Assembly: GCA_013397455.1 (NCBI GenBank)
Contig: VYZB01000332.1
Coordinates: 122,746 to 186,745 of the forward strand
DNA length: 64,000 nucleotides
Direction of reading: 5' to 3'
From: Crotophaga sulcirostris
Taxonomy: Eukaryota > Chordata > Aves > Cuculiformes > Crotophagidae
In this document: piece after piece, positions 36,677-48,000 of the stretch
Numbering within the stretch: the first letter of the stretch is position 1
Layout: every line of letters starts with the position of its first letter
Notes under the pieces: generated by a model
What the model was told of the DNA's origin: nothing
The model's database searches: none
Seen by the model: the letters and a program-made list of their open reading frames with translations, nothing else
Made by a program: the position numbers and the translations under genes

Positions 36677-37537
36677 GTAAGCATTTTGGTCTCTTAAAAC
36701 CAGGATATTACAAGGGTAGTTATACGTTTACAAAAATTGTTACATAAAGGATGTTTTCTAAATGAAAAATTGTCTGTGTTGTCAGCAGTAACTGGCAGTC
36801 TTCAGAAGTCAGGATGTACAGTGAGTTTTCCTGTAAGCCTCTAAAACTAGAAAGTATTTTACACTGACACTGTTCTACACCATCTTTTATTGGGAATTAA
36901 TCAGAAATAAAAATGGAGACACTGCAATACTTGTGAAAGTTATGTGAGCTGAAAGATCTCGTTGCCCATGGTTTTGGGCCTTCTTGTTTTTTTTTTAAAA
37001 AAAAGCTAAAGGTCTGAATTTAGGTTTGATGTCTTAATAATGAATAGATGTAATACTCTTGTTTTCGTTTATGATGAATATATAATCAAATGTCAGCTTC
37101 TGCCTGTGCCATTTTCACAGTGAATGCTATGATATAAAATGAATAACAGTGCTGATATACATTGTCATCTCAAGAATTATTATTTTCAATATCTTGGATT
37201 TGTTTCAGTAATTTGTAAAGCCACAAAATACTGGTTTTTATCCTGAGTTGCATTAACATGTAGTTCATTTACTAAGATAGCTCTTACTGTCAGAGTTCTC
37301 TATCCATTATTATTATTGGAATTGAAAACAGGTTGTTTATTAAACATAATTAAAGCAATTATTTTATTGTAGTCATAAAGCTAATTTGAATGTATGCATA
37401 ATTAGTCAAAATATTTATTTAAATATCTTGATGAATGCATCACGTAAAGCATTTTGTTGAATAGTTAGTTAGTTAAATATGCCAGGCTAGGCAGTCCTGA
37501 GAAAAAAGATGATTTGGTCTTTGATACTTTGTTTTAG
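36677..37537 (+). other. KMT2C: Intron 16
   Basis: AT-rich, with short T and A runs near 36985-37005. Nothing else is recognised. Confidence 0.8.
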
Positions 37538-39357
37538 ATACGGGTTTCCAGGAGGTGGGCACGGTCCACCATCAGGTCAAGAACGTTTCCTCAGCCCGCA
37601 GCAGCCAATGCAACGCCCTGGAGTTCCACCACAACTGAGGAGATCTCTGTCTATTGATATGCCTCGGCCAGTGAACAATCCACAGATAAATAATACGTCT
37701 GGGATCTCTCAGCATTTTCCTCCACAGGGCATTCCAGTCCAGCAGCACAATATATTGGGTCAGGCGTTTATCGAGTTACGTCACAGAGCTCCTGATGGGA
37801 GGCCAAGGCTGCCTTTTAACCCTTCTGCTGCAAATGTTATGGATGCAGCGGCACAACATCAACGACATGCAGGGTTTATACCCAGACAGGAGTTTCCAGG
37901 CCCAAGACAGGCAGAACCACTGAGACATAATTCTCAAGCTATTCCTAACCAGTTGCAGATGGCTGCAAGTTTGGAGCACATGCCACAATCCCAGCAGGAT
38001 CAAATCAATCCCGACAACCCATCTGCACTTCTAATACGTTCTCTAAGTCACCCACCGGTTGCTGATGCATTCCCAGGACCATCTTTGTCTACATCTGCAC
38101 CGAGTGATGAATCTGCAAATTTACAGATTCCCAACCAGCCAAGTGATGGCCTAGAAGAAAAGCTTGATCCTGATGATCCTGCTGTAAAAGATTTGGATGT
38201 GAAAGATCTTGGGGTTGAAGTCAAGGATTTAGATGATGCGGATCTGGAAAATTTGAATCTAGACACAGAGGTTGGGAAAGGAGATGAACTGGACACCTTA
38301 GATAATTTGGAAACCAATGATCCTCACCTTGATGACCTTCTGAGGTCTGGGGAATTTGATATAATTGCATACACAGATCCAGAACTTGACGTTGGGGATA
38401 AGAAAGGAATGTTTAATGAAGAACTGGATCTTAGTGTCCCCATTGATGACAAACTAGATATCGAGGGGAAGACAGAAGAACCAAAACAGAAAGAACAAGG
38501 TGATAAAACTGCTTCCCCTTCTGACACCCAGTCTCCACAGAAGAAATCTGCTACAGAAAATGAAATTAAAACAGAAACACTTTCCCCAAAAGCTCAGGAG
38601 GAAAAGAAAAACGAAAATGAAAAAAGTGATGGAAGTGCTGAATCCACGAGTACGCAACAGGCTGCTGAAACAGAGTTAAAGGATGGAGAAAAGACTCCTG
38701 CTCAACCTGCTAACCCAGAATTCCCTGATAAAACTAGTGCTGTTCCTAGTCAAGAAACAACTGTGCCTAGTCCAGATGCTCAGGGATCTGCTCCACGGCC
38801 AGTTCAAGGAGCAGTGAGTTCCTGCAGTATTTCTGGGTCCACACCAGTCCTCTCAAGTTTGCTGGCTAATGAAAACTCTGATAATGCTGAAGCAAGGACT
38901 TTAGGATCTCCATCTCAATCTTTGCCAACACCACAAATGAACCATGCGTCAGGTATTCCACAAACACTAATGACACCTGGTGGACAGATCTTGGAAAACA
39001 CTTTAAGTTCAAATTTGGCCATGGTTCCACGAATAAACCATAACTTTCCTCAAGGGTCACCCAATGCAGGATTTATTCAGGGTCAATCAACTAATCATAA
39101 CTTTGGGACAGGACAGACATCGAATCAAACTGTGGCTGTACCAAACCGTCCTGGTCCTAGTGGCATATCTGGTCCCCAACAGATAATGCTCCCTCAACCA
39201 TTAACTCAACAGCAAAATCGAGAGAGACCGCTTCTGCTAGAGGAACAGCCACTTCTTCTGCAGGACCTTTTGGATCAGGAAAGACAGGAGCAGCAGCAGC
39301 AGCGACAGATGCAAGCCATGATTCGCCAGCGTTCGGAGCCCTTTTTCCCCAATATTG
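37538..39357 (+). CDS. KMT2C: KMT2C window exon 17, giant acidic/LXXLL exon (1,820 bp)
   Basis: It starts RYGFPGGGHGPPSGQERFL. The first third is Pro/Gln-rich and carries AFIELRHRAPDGRPRLPF. The middle is strongly acidic, with repeated KDLD/KDLG units, LDDLLRSGEFDIIAYTDPEL and a long Glu/Lys/Thr/Ser region. The end is ERPLLLEEQPLLLQDLLDQE followed by a glutamine-rich helix and RQRSEPFFPNI. LDDLL and LQDLL fit the LXXLL nuclear-receptor box. KMT2C belongs to the NCOA6 coactivator complex, so a receptor-contact role is plausible but unproven here. It is flanked by split codons on both sides. Confidence 0.98.
38328..38342 (+). other. KMT2C: LXXLL motif LDDLL (exon 17)
   Basis: Five in-frame codons read L-D-D-L-L, within NDPHLDDLLRSGEFDII, in an acidic region. 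The surrounding sequence is conserved with human KMT2C. The motif fits the nuclear-receptor box, but binding is only inferred. Confidence 0.7.
39258..39272 (+). other. KMT2C: LXXLL motif LQDLL (exon 17)
   Basis: The motif lies in ERPLLLEEQPLLLQDLLDQE, just before a glutamine-rich helix. It is conserved with human KMT2C. It is a candidate helical receptor-interaction box. Confidence 0.7.
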
Positions 39358-40714
39358 GTATGTGGATGATCTGTTTGTCTGTGTTCTGGTAGTTTTTTAG
39401 AAATAAAACAGTAAATACTGAAATAATACGTAGCGCTGGTAGAAGCAGGTGGCTGTGTGCAGCTTGAAGGTGTCATAACGAAAACCAGCCTGCCTAGTAG
39501 GGACAATGGGAGTCTGGAGATCAAGCATGCAGGTGAAATTTTGAACTCTCTGGCAAGGCTGCTGTTGATTTTACCTGGATCAAGGTCTGCTGTTGTTTTT
39601 ACTTGGGTCAGGATATCTACTTTGCTGCTTATTTTCTGACATCAGCTCTGTCACATATTCTCTTTATACTTCAGTTTATCATATGTGATAGGGCGCGAAT
39701 ACAGCCTTTGTACACAAAATTAAATGATCAAGTACAACCGCTGACCTTTTGGTATTCGATCAATCATTTTTCTGTTTATGGTTGGTTTAGTATATTTTCT
39801 TGCAGTGTTTAGTGTGTCTCAAGGAAAAAGGTGGTTGAAAGCTGTATTACTAACTGGCAGTACAGGCAAGACCTGGAAATGTCACAAAAAATTCTGCACA
39901 TACTACAACCGTTTAAGATAAACTATCATTTTATGTTTAGCATAGCATAACAGTTTGAGCTTTCAGATCAAGACAATCACCATCCTTTAATTGTTATTAA
40001 TGAAATGTGAAGTTTTTAGAAGTGTGTTAGTTGTAACTACACTGAGTATTGAGGCTGGTTCAAATTGAACCTACCGTGTAAGTGACAGTTCTGTATTTGC
40101 AGTGTGGCTGAAATGTGCTTTAGCCACCCCAGCTGGCTAAGACCACCTCCAGAGGTCCCTTCCAACCTCATCTGTTCTGTACTCACATTTATCCAGCTCT
40201 GTGTGAGGCACCTAATGGAGGAGACAGCAAAAAGGCAGAGTTCACCATGCTCATGGGCTTTTCAGATGCTGTGTGTGATGCGTACCTTTCTGCCTGTTGT
40301 GCTACGGGTAAACACACAGTGACTAAACAGGTTTCCTCAGTGCCTTAGTGGTGGTGTGTCAGTTTTGCCAACTGGACTCACAGAAACAACTCTTATCCCT
40401 GATTCTTAAACCTATAAATAGAATTTATTAACCTGGTGAGTCATAGGCCAAATTTGGTTTAGAGCCCTTCTCAGAAGGATGGGCTTTTCTCTGTGTGTTG
40501 TGGCTGAAAACAAGAACAGTTGCTGCTGGAGTAACTTTCCTTTGATGAAACTACATATTGACCATGAATTTCAAAGTAGAGAGGACAAGTAATGTGAAAT
40601 AGTAGTGCAATTATGTTGCTATACTGATGATTAATGCATGAAATAGATCTAAACAAGTCTAATAACTTGTAATGTTCAGCTGTGCAATTCACTTTTACTG
40701 TTGTTCTTTTATAG
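39358..40714 (+). other. KMT2C: Intron 17
   Basis: It holds only the tiny CR1 tail at 40138-40183. Confidence 0.8.
40138..40183 (+). mobile_element. Very short CR1 3'-end remnant, sense
   Basis: AAGACCACCTCCAGAGGTCC followed by CTTCCAACCTCATCTGTTC matches the last part of a CR1 3' UTR. Nothing recognisable lies upstream. It is in intron 17. Confidence 0.7.
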
Positions 40715-40826
40715 ACTTTGATGCAATTACTGATCCCATAATGAAAGCAAAAATGGTAGCTCTGAAGGGGATCAATAAAGTCATGGCGCAGAGTAACATG
40801 GGGATGCCACCAATGGTTATGAACAG
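40715..40826 (+). CDS. KMT2C: KMT2C window exon 18 (112 bp)
   Basis: It encodes DFDAITDPIMKAKMVALKGI then NKVMAQSNMGMPPMVMN, and ends with two bases of an arginine codon. This is nearly identical to human KMT2C. The acceptor is TTTATAG and the donor GTAGGC. Confidence 0.96.
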
Positions 40827-42178
40827 GTAGGCAATGCTTGATATAATTCTTTAGGGCGACAAAATGTAAAAGGAAATCATGGGGGAAACTCTGCACTGGA
40901 AATGAAAAAAATTGAAAGTGGAGAAAGATCTTTTTGTCGTGTATTTTGTAGTCCGTGCTAATTCAGGGTTATCTCCTAAGAATAAAACCAGTGCACCAGT
41001 ACAGACTATAAAAGTAATAAACACATCAGACTTGTGTTCCAGTTGTGATGTTGTTGGTCAACGTGGCTTCACTGCTGATGTTTTTCTTGATTTTCTACTT
41101 ACGAATTAGGTAATAACACATCTCCCACACATTGTGTTTGAAAACTGCTGATGGCCGTGTAACAGTTAACCTTCATATCATAGCACATCGTTTAATGCTA
41201 AGTGTAAGCTGTAGCCCAAGTAATGGAAGTTTCATCCCCTCTTTACATCCATTCTGAGGATAAAAGGAACTGCAAATTGTGCAAATTTCAAGATGTCTGT
41301 CAGAAGTGGAGGGATCTATGGGCCAGATGTGATTTGCAACTTTTATTTTTGTGTGGCCCTTAAAACTCTGTGTTTTTTTTTCGTCCTAACACATCTTTGG
41401 TGTTAAGTGATAATATGTGGCTTACCAGGGGTGTTTGTAAGGCCTGTTTGAACTTGATAAGAAGATGCTGTACCCCAACCCATTCATTATAAGCTTCACT
41501 GCAGCCTAATCCGGGTGACGTGCAGTAGCAGAACTTTCTAACCACTCAGATACTAATATGCAATTACACTGATTTACCTTACTCTTTCTTAATGCTATAA
41601 AAAGAACATTTTGGTTTAAGTCCATGCTCTGTCACCATCATATATAAAAGTGTGTGTCCTCTTCAACTGTCGTCGTAGACTAAGATCTTCAGAACTGCAT
41701 TTGATTTTGCTTTGTGGAGATAGATTGTCTTAAAATGGTACAGAGGTTTGCTTGAAACCTTCTGAAACCCAAATACATCTGCCCTACCACAGTGACTGTT
41801 CTGGTTACCGTGAGAAATGACTACATTAAATCTCTCTTTTTTTTTTTTTTACATCGTAATATTTAAGATACACATACAGATACATTTTGTGTGTGTGTGT
41901 GTGCACCTTTCCTATTTTAGCTTAGTACACCATGTTTAATTAATGTCTCTGCAAAGTGTGAAATGCAATAGTTTCAGTCATGAGCAAAATGTTGTAGTGT
42001 CAAATGAGAAATAAAATTCTCCAGATACTGAAAAGTTTGGTACGGAAGATTGAACAAATGTTTGTAAAATGCTTGCACACTATGTTTCAGTTCATGCAAA
42101 TACAAAAGATTGTCTCTTCTCTAAAACACCCACTGTTTTTTAAAGTTATAATTTCACTTTCTGTTTGTACATCAATAG
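40827..42178 (+). other. KMT2C: Intron 18
   Basis: It holds a T run and the short GT microsatellite near 41840-41903. Otherwise nothing is recognised. Confidence 0.8.
41889..41903. repeat. (GT)n microsatellite
   Basis: It consists of seven and a half GT units after a T run in intron 18. It is short, and a length polymorphism is possible. Confidence 0.9.
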
Positions 42179-42257
42179 GTTTCCCTTTATGGGTCAGCCA
42201 GTGCCAGGGGCTCAGACCAGTGAAGGTCAAAATCCTATGCAGCAGGCGATCACACAG
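42179..42257 (+). CDS. KMT2C: KMT2C window exon 19 (79 bp)
   Basis: One base completes the arginine codon, then it encodes FPFMGQPVPGAQTSEGQN and ends PMQQAITQ in phase 0. The segment is variable between bird and human except for FPFMGQ. The acceptor is CAATAG and the donor GTAATG. Confidence 0.94.
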
Positions 42258-42375
42258 GTAATGCAACTTGTGCAGTTGAAGTAGAAGTATTTAACAATGA
42301 TAACTGGGTTTAGAAGTTTTTTTAAATTGAATTTTGATTTAATATCCTTGTCTGCATGTTTTCTGAAATTTCTAG

Positions 42376-42439
42376 GATGGAAGTTTGACACCTCAGATTT
42401 CTAGACCTAATCCTCCCAATTTTGGTCCTGGTTTTGTCA
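42376..42439 (+). CDS. KMT2C: KMT2C window exon 20 (64 bp)
   Basis: It encodes DGSLTPQISRPNPPNFGPGF then V plus one base. The final 'a' joins 'at' of the next exon to give Asn, reproducing the FVNDSQRKQ junction. The preceding intron is only 118 bp. The donor is the consensus GTAAGT. Confidence 0.95.
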
Positions 42440-44515
42440 GTAAGTATAGATTTAATAATTTATTGTGTGTCAATGTTTCATTCTTCAGTTCTGTTTTATT
42501 TAAAATAAAATATCCATAAATGGATCTAGTGTCTCAGAAATTCATCTTCTTAAAATTAAGTCATTTCATCTTTACTTAATAAAGGGTTGCATAGTAAATG
42601 CTATTAACAGTTTTTCTATAAAACTGTCCCCAAAGAAACACCATGAGGAAAGAAAATAACATAACAAACAGAAAAATAGCATTGTTTTCATTCCTGTGCG
42701 AATAGTAATCTATTAACTGACAGACTGCTGTCTCAAAAACCTGGGGTTCAGTTGTGTTGTAATATTCTGAGCTCAGTGGGAACAACAGTCTATCTCAGTG
42801 GGTTATTTTTTATTACAGAAACAAATGTTGTGTGCATCATTGTCATTTTAAAAAACACCAATAAAAGCTTTCCAGGCATTCACTAATCAAGACTGGCTGG
42901 GAACCACAATCGTGGAAAGCAGGAATACGTAGCGTTAGTATTTTGCATTCCTTATTTCTGCTTGCCATAGATCAAGTGTAAATCATAGTCTCTGTGACGA
43001 GAAAGAGATTTATTAGCAGAAATTAAAACTAAGCGTATGTTGGGAGAGGAAGACCACACTAAAAAAAAGGTAACTGCAAAAAACTTTACTTTATGAATAA
43101 GAAACAGAAGTAAACACCTTCACCTTTTGCAAACACTGGAGTAACTGCACTAAATGTGTAATGAGAAGCTCTAGTAATATTTTCTGTGTTAATTACTGTT
43201 GAAATTTGATGTCGCCATCAGCAGTGACATCGCTCTGGTTGAGAGTAGAGGTGGTTGTGCGCATTTGAGAAAATCAATTTTACTTTTCAGCAGTATTTAC
43301 TCTTACCTGAAACTTGTTAATATTTCAGTATTTTCATTTGCACTTTCACATTACTCCCATCTGCAGTTGCTCTCCGTCATTTCCACTCAATTGTCCCTTC
43401 GGGCCATGTGATTAGCATGGCAGAATTTATCATTGCAAGAGCGGGTGCCCCTCAAGGTCGTAGCTGGCTCTGTGAATTGGTTTAGTTGAGCTGCTGGAGT
43501 CGATGGTTGTCTCTACTGCAGTGACTGTTAAAGCAGAAGGTGGTAGGGATAGGAGCACGTGGAGGATGTGGTTATACTGAAATCACACTGTCGTGGAGGG
43601 ATCTTTGTGAAACAAGCTTTTGTCACAAGGAGGATCCATGCCATATTCCTGGTCACCCAGTTCATTGCCTGCCACACCATGGTCACAGCACAAGACACCA
43701 GCACCAAACCTTCTCTCTTGTCTTCTGGGCTTAGTGCAGATCAGGTGTTATTGGACATGATTGTTTTCCCTCGATAAATGTATCTGAGAACAACGGACTG
43801 CTCATAGCAGATGAATGTTTCTCATTTGCAAAAAGAGGAACGTCTCAGTTACAGTCTAAATGAGAACACATTTGTTTGTGGGGAGGAGAAGGCACTAGTG
43901 CTGAAGGACACACATGGAGGACTGAGAGAAAATTATTTTTACAAAGACGACAATATCTTTCTTTCATTTAATGAATATTTGATGGATATTTATAATTTTT
44001 TTAGATGTAGTCATAAAAATACATTTATAGGTACAAAACCTTTCTGCAAACCCTAGAATTAGTGAGTCTGTGTTTCTTGTAAATTTGTGTCCTTAATCCC
44101 TAATCTCTTCCCTTCCTCCTGAGTACTTCCAGAGGTCTTCCATGTGCCTTCTTCTGTGGCAGAGTGGGGCACCACCAGGTTCTGTAGCTGCTTTCAAAGC
44201 TATGTTTGCCCACTGGTTGACAAGTGCATACTTCCTGGCTAGGTGGTAGGCTGGTGTCTGTTGAAATTAAGGGACTAAGTTAATACTGCTTTCTCTAACT
44301 GAAGGCAGTAATTTGAATCAGTCTCCTTTACTCAGATCATTCCAAGAGTTTAATTTCTCTTTGAGGTCTCAACTCCTTTGTCAGATTTGGCTGAACGTGA
44401 CCAACAATTTCATAAAACAGGAGGGAAACCGATGGTTTGACTTTGTCTCTAAGAACTATGATGAGAGCTCACCCCCAGGATGAGGTTGTATCATACTTTA
44501 TTCCCTTCTCTCTAG
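42440..44515 (+). other. KMT2C: Intron 20
   Basis: I see no recognisable repeat or gene. Confidence 0.8.
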
Positions 44516-44748
44516 ATGATTCACAAAGAAAGCAATATGAGGAATGGCTGCAAGAAACACAACAACTTCTTCAAATGCAACAGAAGTACCTCGAGGAGCA
44601 AATAGGAGCACACAGAAAATCAAAAAAGGCGCTCTCAGCAAAACAGCGTACAGCCAAGAAAGCCGGCCGTGAGTTCCCAGAGGAAGATGCAGAACAGCTT
44701 AAGCATGTTACTGAGCAGCAAAGTATGGTCCAAAAGCAGCTAGAACAG
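44516..44748 (+). CDS. KMT2C: KMT2C window exon 21 (233 bp), coiled coil
   Basis: It encodes NDSQRKQYEEWLQETQQLLQ, MQQKYLEEQIGAHRKSKKAL and onward to VTEQQSMVQKQLEQ. Long, heptad-compatible, charged and glutamine-rich sequence predicts a coiled coil that continues into exon 22. The segment is almost unchanged between bird and human. The acceptor is TCTCTAG and the donor GTAATC. Confidence 0.97.
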
Positions 44749-45280
44749 GTAATCATTTGGAATCAAAACTAATCACTTCAATGCTAAGCTGTCTCACTGG
44801 TATGGCCCACTCCTTTAAATCTTCTAAAAGATGAATTGAAATGCTTAAATACAGTGGAACTTATTTAACAGGAGCCACTCCCTGCCATATTTTGTGAGTG
44901 AATTGCTGGTGACGCTGGAGTTTTAGGAGAATGTGCTACAGTGAAAGTTATGACAAAAGCTGATTTAGTACTTCAGGAAGAGGGGAAATTGCTTAGCAAA
45001 ATTATTTGCAACAGAGTTTCTGGCAGCAGGAAAAGCATAACTGAAAGACTGAGACTGTGAAGGAGGAAAGTCTTAGTGTGCAGGTCTCTGTTTCAGGCTT
45101 GGGTGAACCTCTTAGCTCGGGCTTTTTCAGGTGTCTTTATGTAATCCAAACCACTTGGTTATATGCCAGTTAAATGCTACTGTTTGAAAGTCTCTTTTCA
45201 TTATATCTTTAATGTTTGTGTAGTTTTGTCACCTGTCTGGTTCCTAGACTCTGATCATCAGTGTGTGATATCTGTTATTG

Positions 45281-45530
45281 TATCACAGAAAAATACAAGT
45301 GAAAGGGATATCTGAAGATCATCTCGTCTCCTGTTCAAAGCAGAACTAGCTTCATGGTTAGATCAGGTTGCTCAGGGCCTTGTCAGTCAAGTTTTGTAAG
45401 CCTTTGAGGGCAAAGATTTCCCAGCCTCTCTGGGCCCCTGTCCAATCTGCAGCCACTTTCACTGGGGTTTTTTTCTTCCTTTGTATTCAGTTGGAATTTC
45501 GCTTGCTGCATGTTGTAACTGTGATTATAG
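45281..45530 (-). mobile_element. Diverged CR1 LINE fragment, antisense
   Basis: TATCACAGAAAAATACAAGT, AGATCATCTCGTCTCCTGTT, AGATCAGGTTGCTCAGGGCC and GCTGCATGTTGTAACTGTG appear in the order of an antisense CR1. It is more decayed than the main group. Its right end is uncertain. Confidence 0.7.
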
Positions 45531-47083
45531 TAAGTGAGATAAATGTTAAACCTGTGATGGCTTTGATAAATCTAAGGTTTGGCCCACAGTATCAAATGCT
45601 GCGTTCTTCAAGACATCATTTATAAATTATCTGGCGTGATGTACCCTTTACTGTATGGGTGGGGAATCTTTTCATAATCAGCAACAAATAGACTTACCCT
45701 TATTATTTTGAGGGGAAAAATTGGCAGCAGGCTACTTGGAATGAAGTCCTAAGTGGTATCTGACCTTTGAGTTCTTACTCCTGTGCATCAAGACAGAATG
45801 TGCACTGGATGGAATATTGGTTGGTTTGTCTTCTCACCATGTGGAAGAGGGATGTAGCAGATAAATTATGTCTACATCATTTCTTCTTTTTTCTTTTTTT
45901 CCCCTTCCACGTTGAATCACAATTAGAATAAATACAAAAAGATTTCACTTCACTGATTCTTTATCATTCATATGTCAGCCTGGTCTCTACAGTGCAGTTA
46001 TATTGAAGTAACAGCTGGCAGAGTAATTTAGTGTCCTATAATAAAGGTTCTCTTATTTTTGATTTTTAAACTTAAGTTTCATATATGGCCAGTAAATACC
46101 CTCCACTCTTCTTCAACCACCGGTGCAGACCAGTCATCCTCATCCTGAGCAACCCTTTGTTACATACAAAATAGGAGCTTAAATAAGGTTTAATCTATTT
46201 TTTAGTAGTATTTACAAGGATCTATTTGAAGCAATTCACTACTCTTTCAAATCAGATGAAGTAATTTTTCTGTAATCAACCTTTTGTTAGTTTTTGAAAA
46301 GGGCAAGGTCTCTATATTTAGATATAGAGAAAAGAGCACTCAAATCCCTGGAATTGCAGGTCCTGGACACAGGCACAGAGAAACTGGAGCTGACTTTGTG
46401 CAACACGAGCTTGTGTCTGACAGGTTTATTAGCTGGGGCACCGAGCCATGCAGACACTACCCCATTGTCACTGCAGCCAGGGCAGTTTAACTGTGTTGGT
46501 GTGGCACTGTGCCTGTGCTAATCAGCTCTGCCTCCTCCTCCCCCTCTCTGTTAAAATCACCAGGTCAAGCAGCGCAGGTCGGCTCAGGTCCAAGTGGGTG
46601 TAGTCAGTGCTGGTCCTCTGAGATCTCGACTAATTGCAAGTAAAATCACGTGGCTGATCCACCACTGCTGATCCTGGGAGGGCATAGTGGTTTGGATGCC
46701 TCCTTGTATAGGCACGCAGAGCCAAAAGAGCTTTAGAGCTGTATGCCCACCAAGAAGTCTTGGAGCACTGGGCTGTGTGATGCACATCGATCCGGTTCAT
46801 GGCTTTCTACACTGGCACTGTTTATCTGGTGGTGTCTGGGCCAAGCTAGAGCTCGTAAATCATCTTGGACCTGAGATTACTGTGTAAATAGCCTTCTGGG
46901 TGCATCTCTCCTGCATTCTGGAGTTTGTCCTGCAACATCTGTGTTGTCCTGAGCTTTCTGGCTCGTCCCTTGCCCCAGATAAAGGAGAGTGCTATCGAAC
47001 ATTCTTAATTGTGTTATGGACTTCTTCTATCAGTACAAACAGCAAATGGAAGTTACGGAAGTCAAAATCTAAGGAACAGAAGT

Positions 47084-47289
47084 GAGAGAGATTTTTCCAT
47101 AATGTGTGTGTTATAAACCAATGGAGAGAAGCCATGGAAGCTCCATCCCTGGAGGTGTTTAAGGACAGGTTGGATGGGACTTTGAGCAACCTGATCCAGT
47201 GGGAGTTGTCCCTGCCCATGGCGAGGGGGGTGGAACTCAATGACCTTTAAGGTCCCTTCCAACCCAAATTAGTCTGTGATTCTATGATT
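47084..47289 (+). mobile_element. CR1 LINE 3' fragment, sense
   Basis: It starts near AGAGAGATTTTTCCATAATG and ends GTGATTCTATGATT. It is a short 5'-truncated copy in intron 21, 0.7 kb upstream of exon 22. Confidence 0.92.
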
Positions 47290-47695
47290 ACAAGTCCTTT
47301 TATTGTTTTAGAGAGCACTGTAGTTAAGTATCTGTTGTCTTTCTGAAATACTCTTTCTTGTCCAGTTGATACTGTCCTGTCATTCCATTGGCTTCTCCTG
47401 CTTGCCTTAAAAATAATCTACTAGGCTTAATTTTTAAAATCCACGTCAAGTTTATTTTCATCTCAAAATATTCAAGAAGCAGTTGCCATTTTTGTCTACT
47501 GTGAGATGTTTGAGGACCTACCAGTGACTAAATGGGAATCTACCTCTGTGTTTTCTTACAAACTTTTCCTTTTCAATTGCATCTTTTAAGACATTTTGCT
47601 GATAAGTGAAGATCATCCACCTCACTGTTTCCTTTTCCCTGTTTGTTCCCAACTATTGTTGTCCTGTGGATGTCAATATATGGATATCCTTATGG

Positions 47696-47780
47696 ATGAT
47701 AAGATGTGTAAAATGAGGATCACTTGGTTTAGGTTTGTATATTCCCTAGCACAGTGCAATCTTGGTACGTAATGAGAACT
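47696..47780 (+). mobile_element. Possible MIR/CORE-SINE or L2 3'-end relic, sense
   Basis: GATGTGTAAAATGAGGATCA followed by CCTAGCACAGTGCAATCTTG resembles the 3' half of MIR or L2 elements (TGTAAAATGGGGAT ... AGCACAGTGCCTGG type). Confidence 0.4.
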
Positions 47781-48000
47781 TTGAGGCACTGTTACATTAT
47801 CTGAAATTTGGGGATGGATAGTATTTCTAATGAAATAATGACTGTTTAGGCTTAAAAAGGGAGAGGAAATAAGACTGCAGAAGTGCTACATTTGCCTCAA
47901 GTTCATTTTCTACTGAAATTACGTTGGTGAGTTGCATGTTTTATGCCACTTATGCAATCAGTACATGTCAGAGATGAATAATGACTCCTTTAATTTTTAG

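Larger units (their letters stand above)
44749..48000 (+). other. KMT2C: Intron 21
   Basis: It holds an old antisense CR1 (45281-45530), a sense CR1 (47084-47289) and a possible MIR/L2 tail (47696-47780). The G+C-richer stretch 46330-46960 is unrecognised. Confidence 0.85.

Noticed and set aside
39420..42940. Shared ACGTAGCG strings near 39430 and 42930
   Set aside because: An 8-base match without extension is expected by chance.
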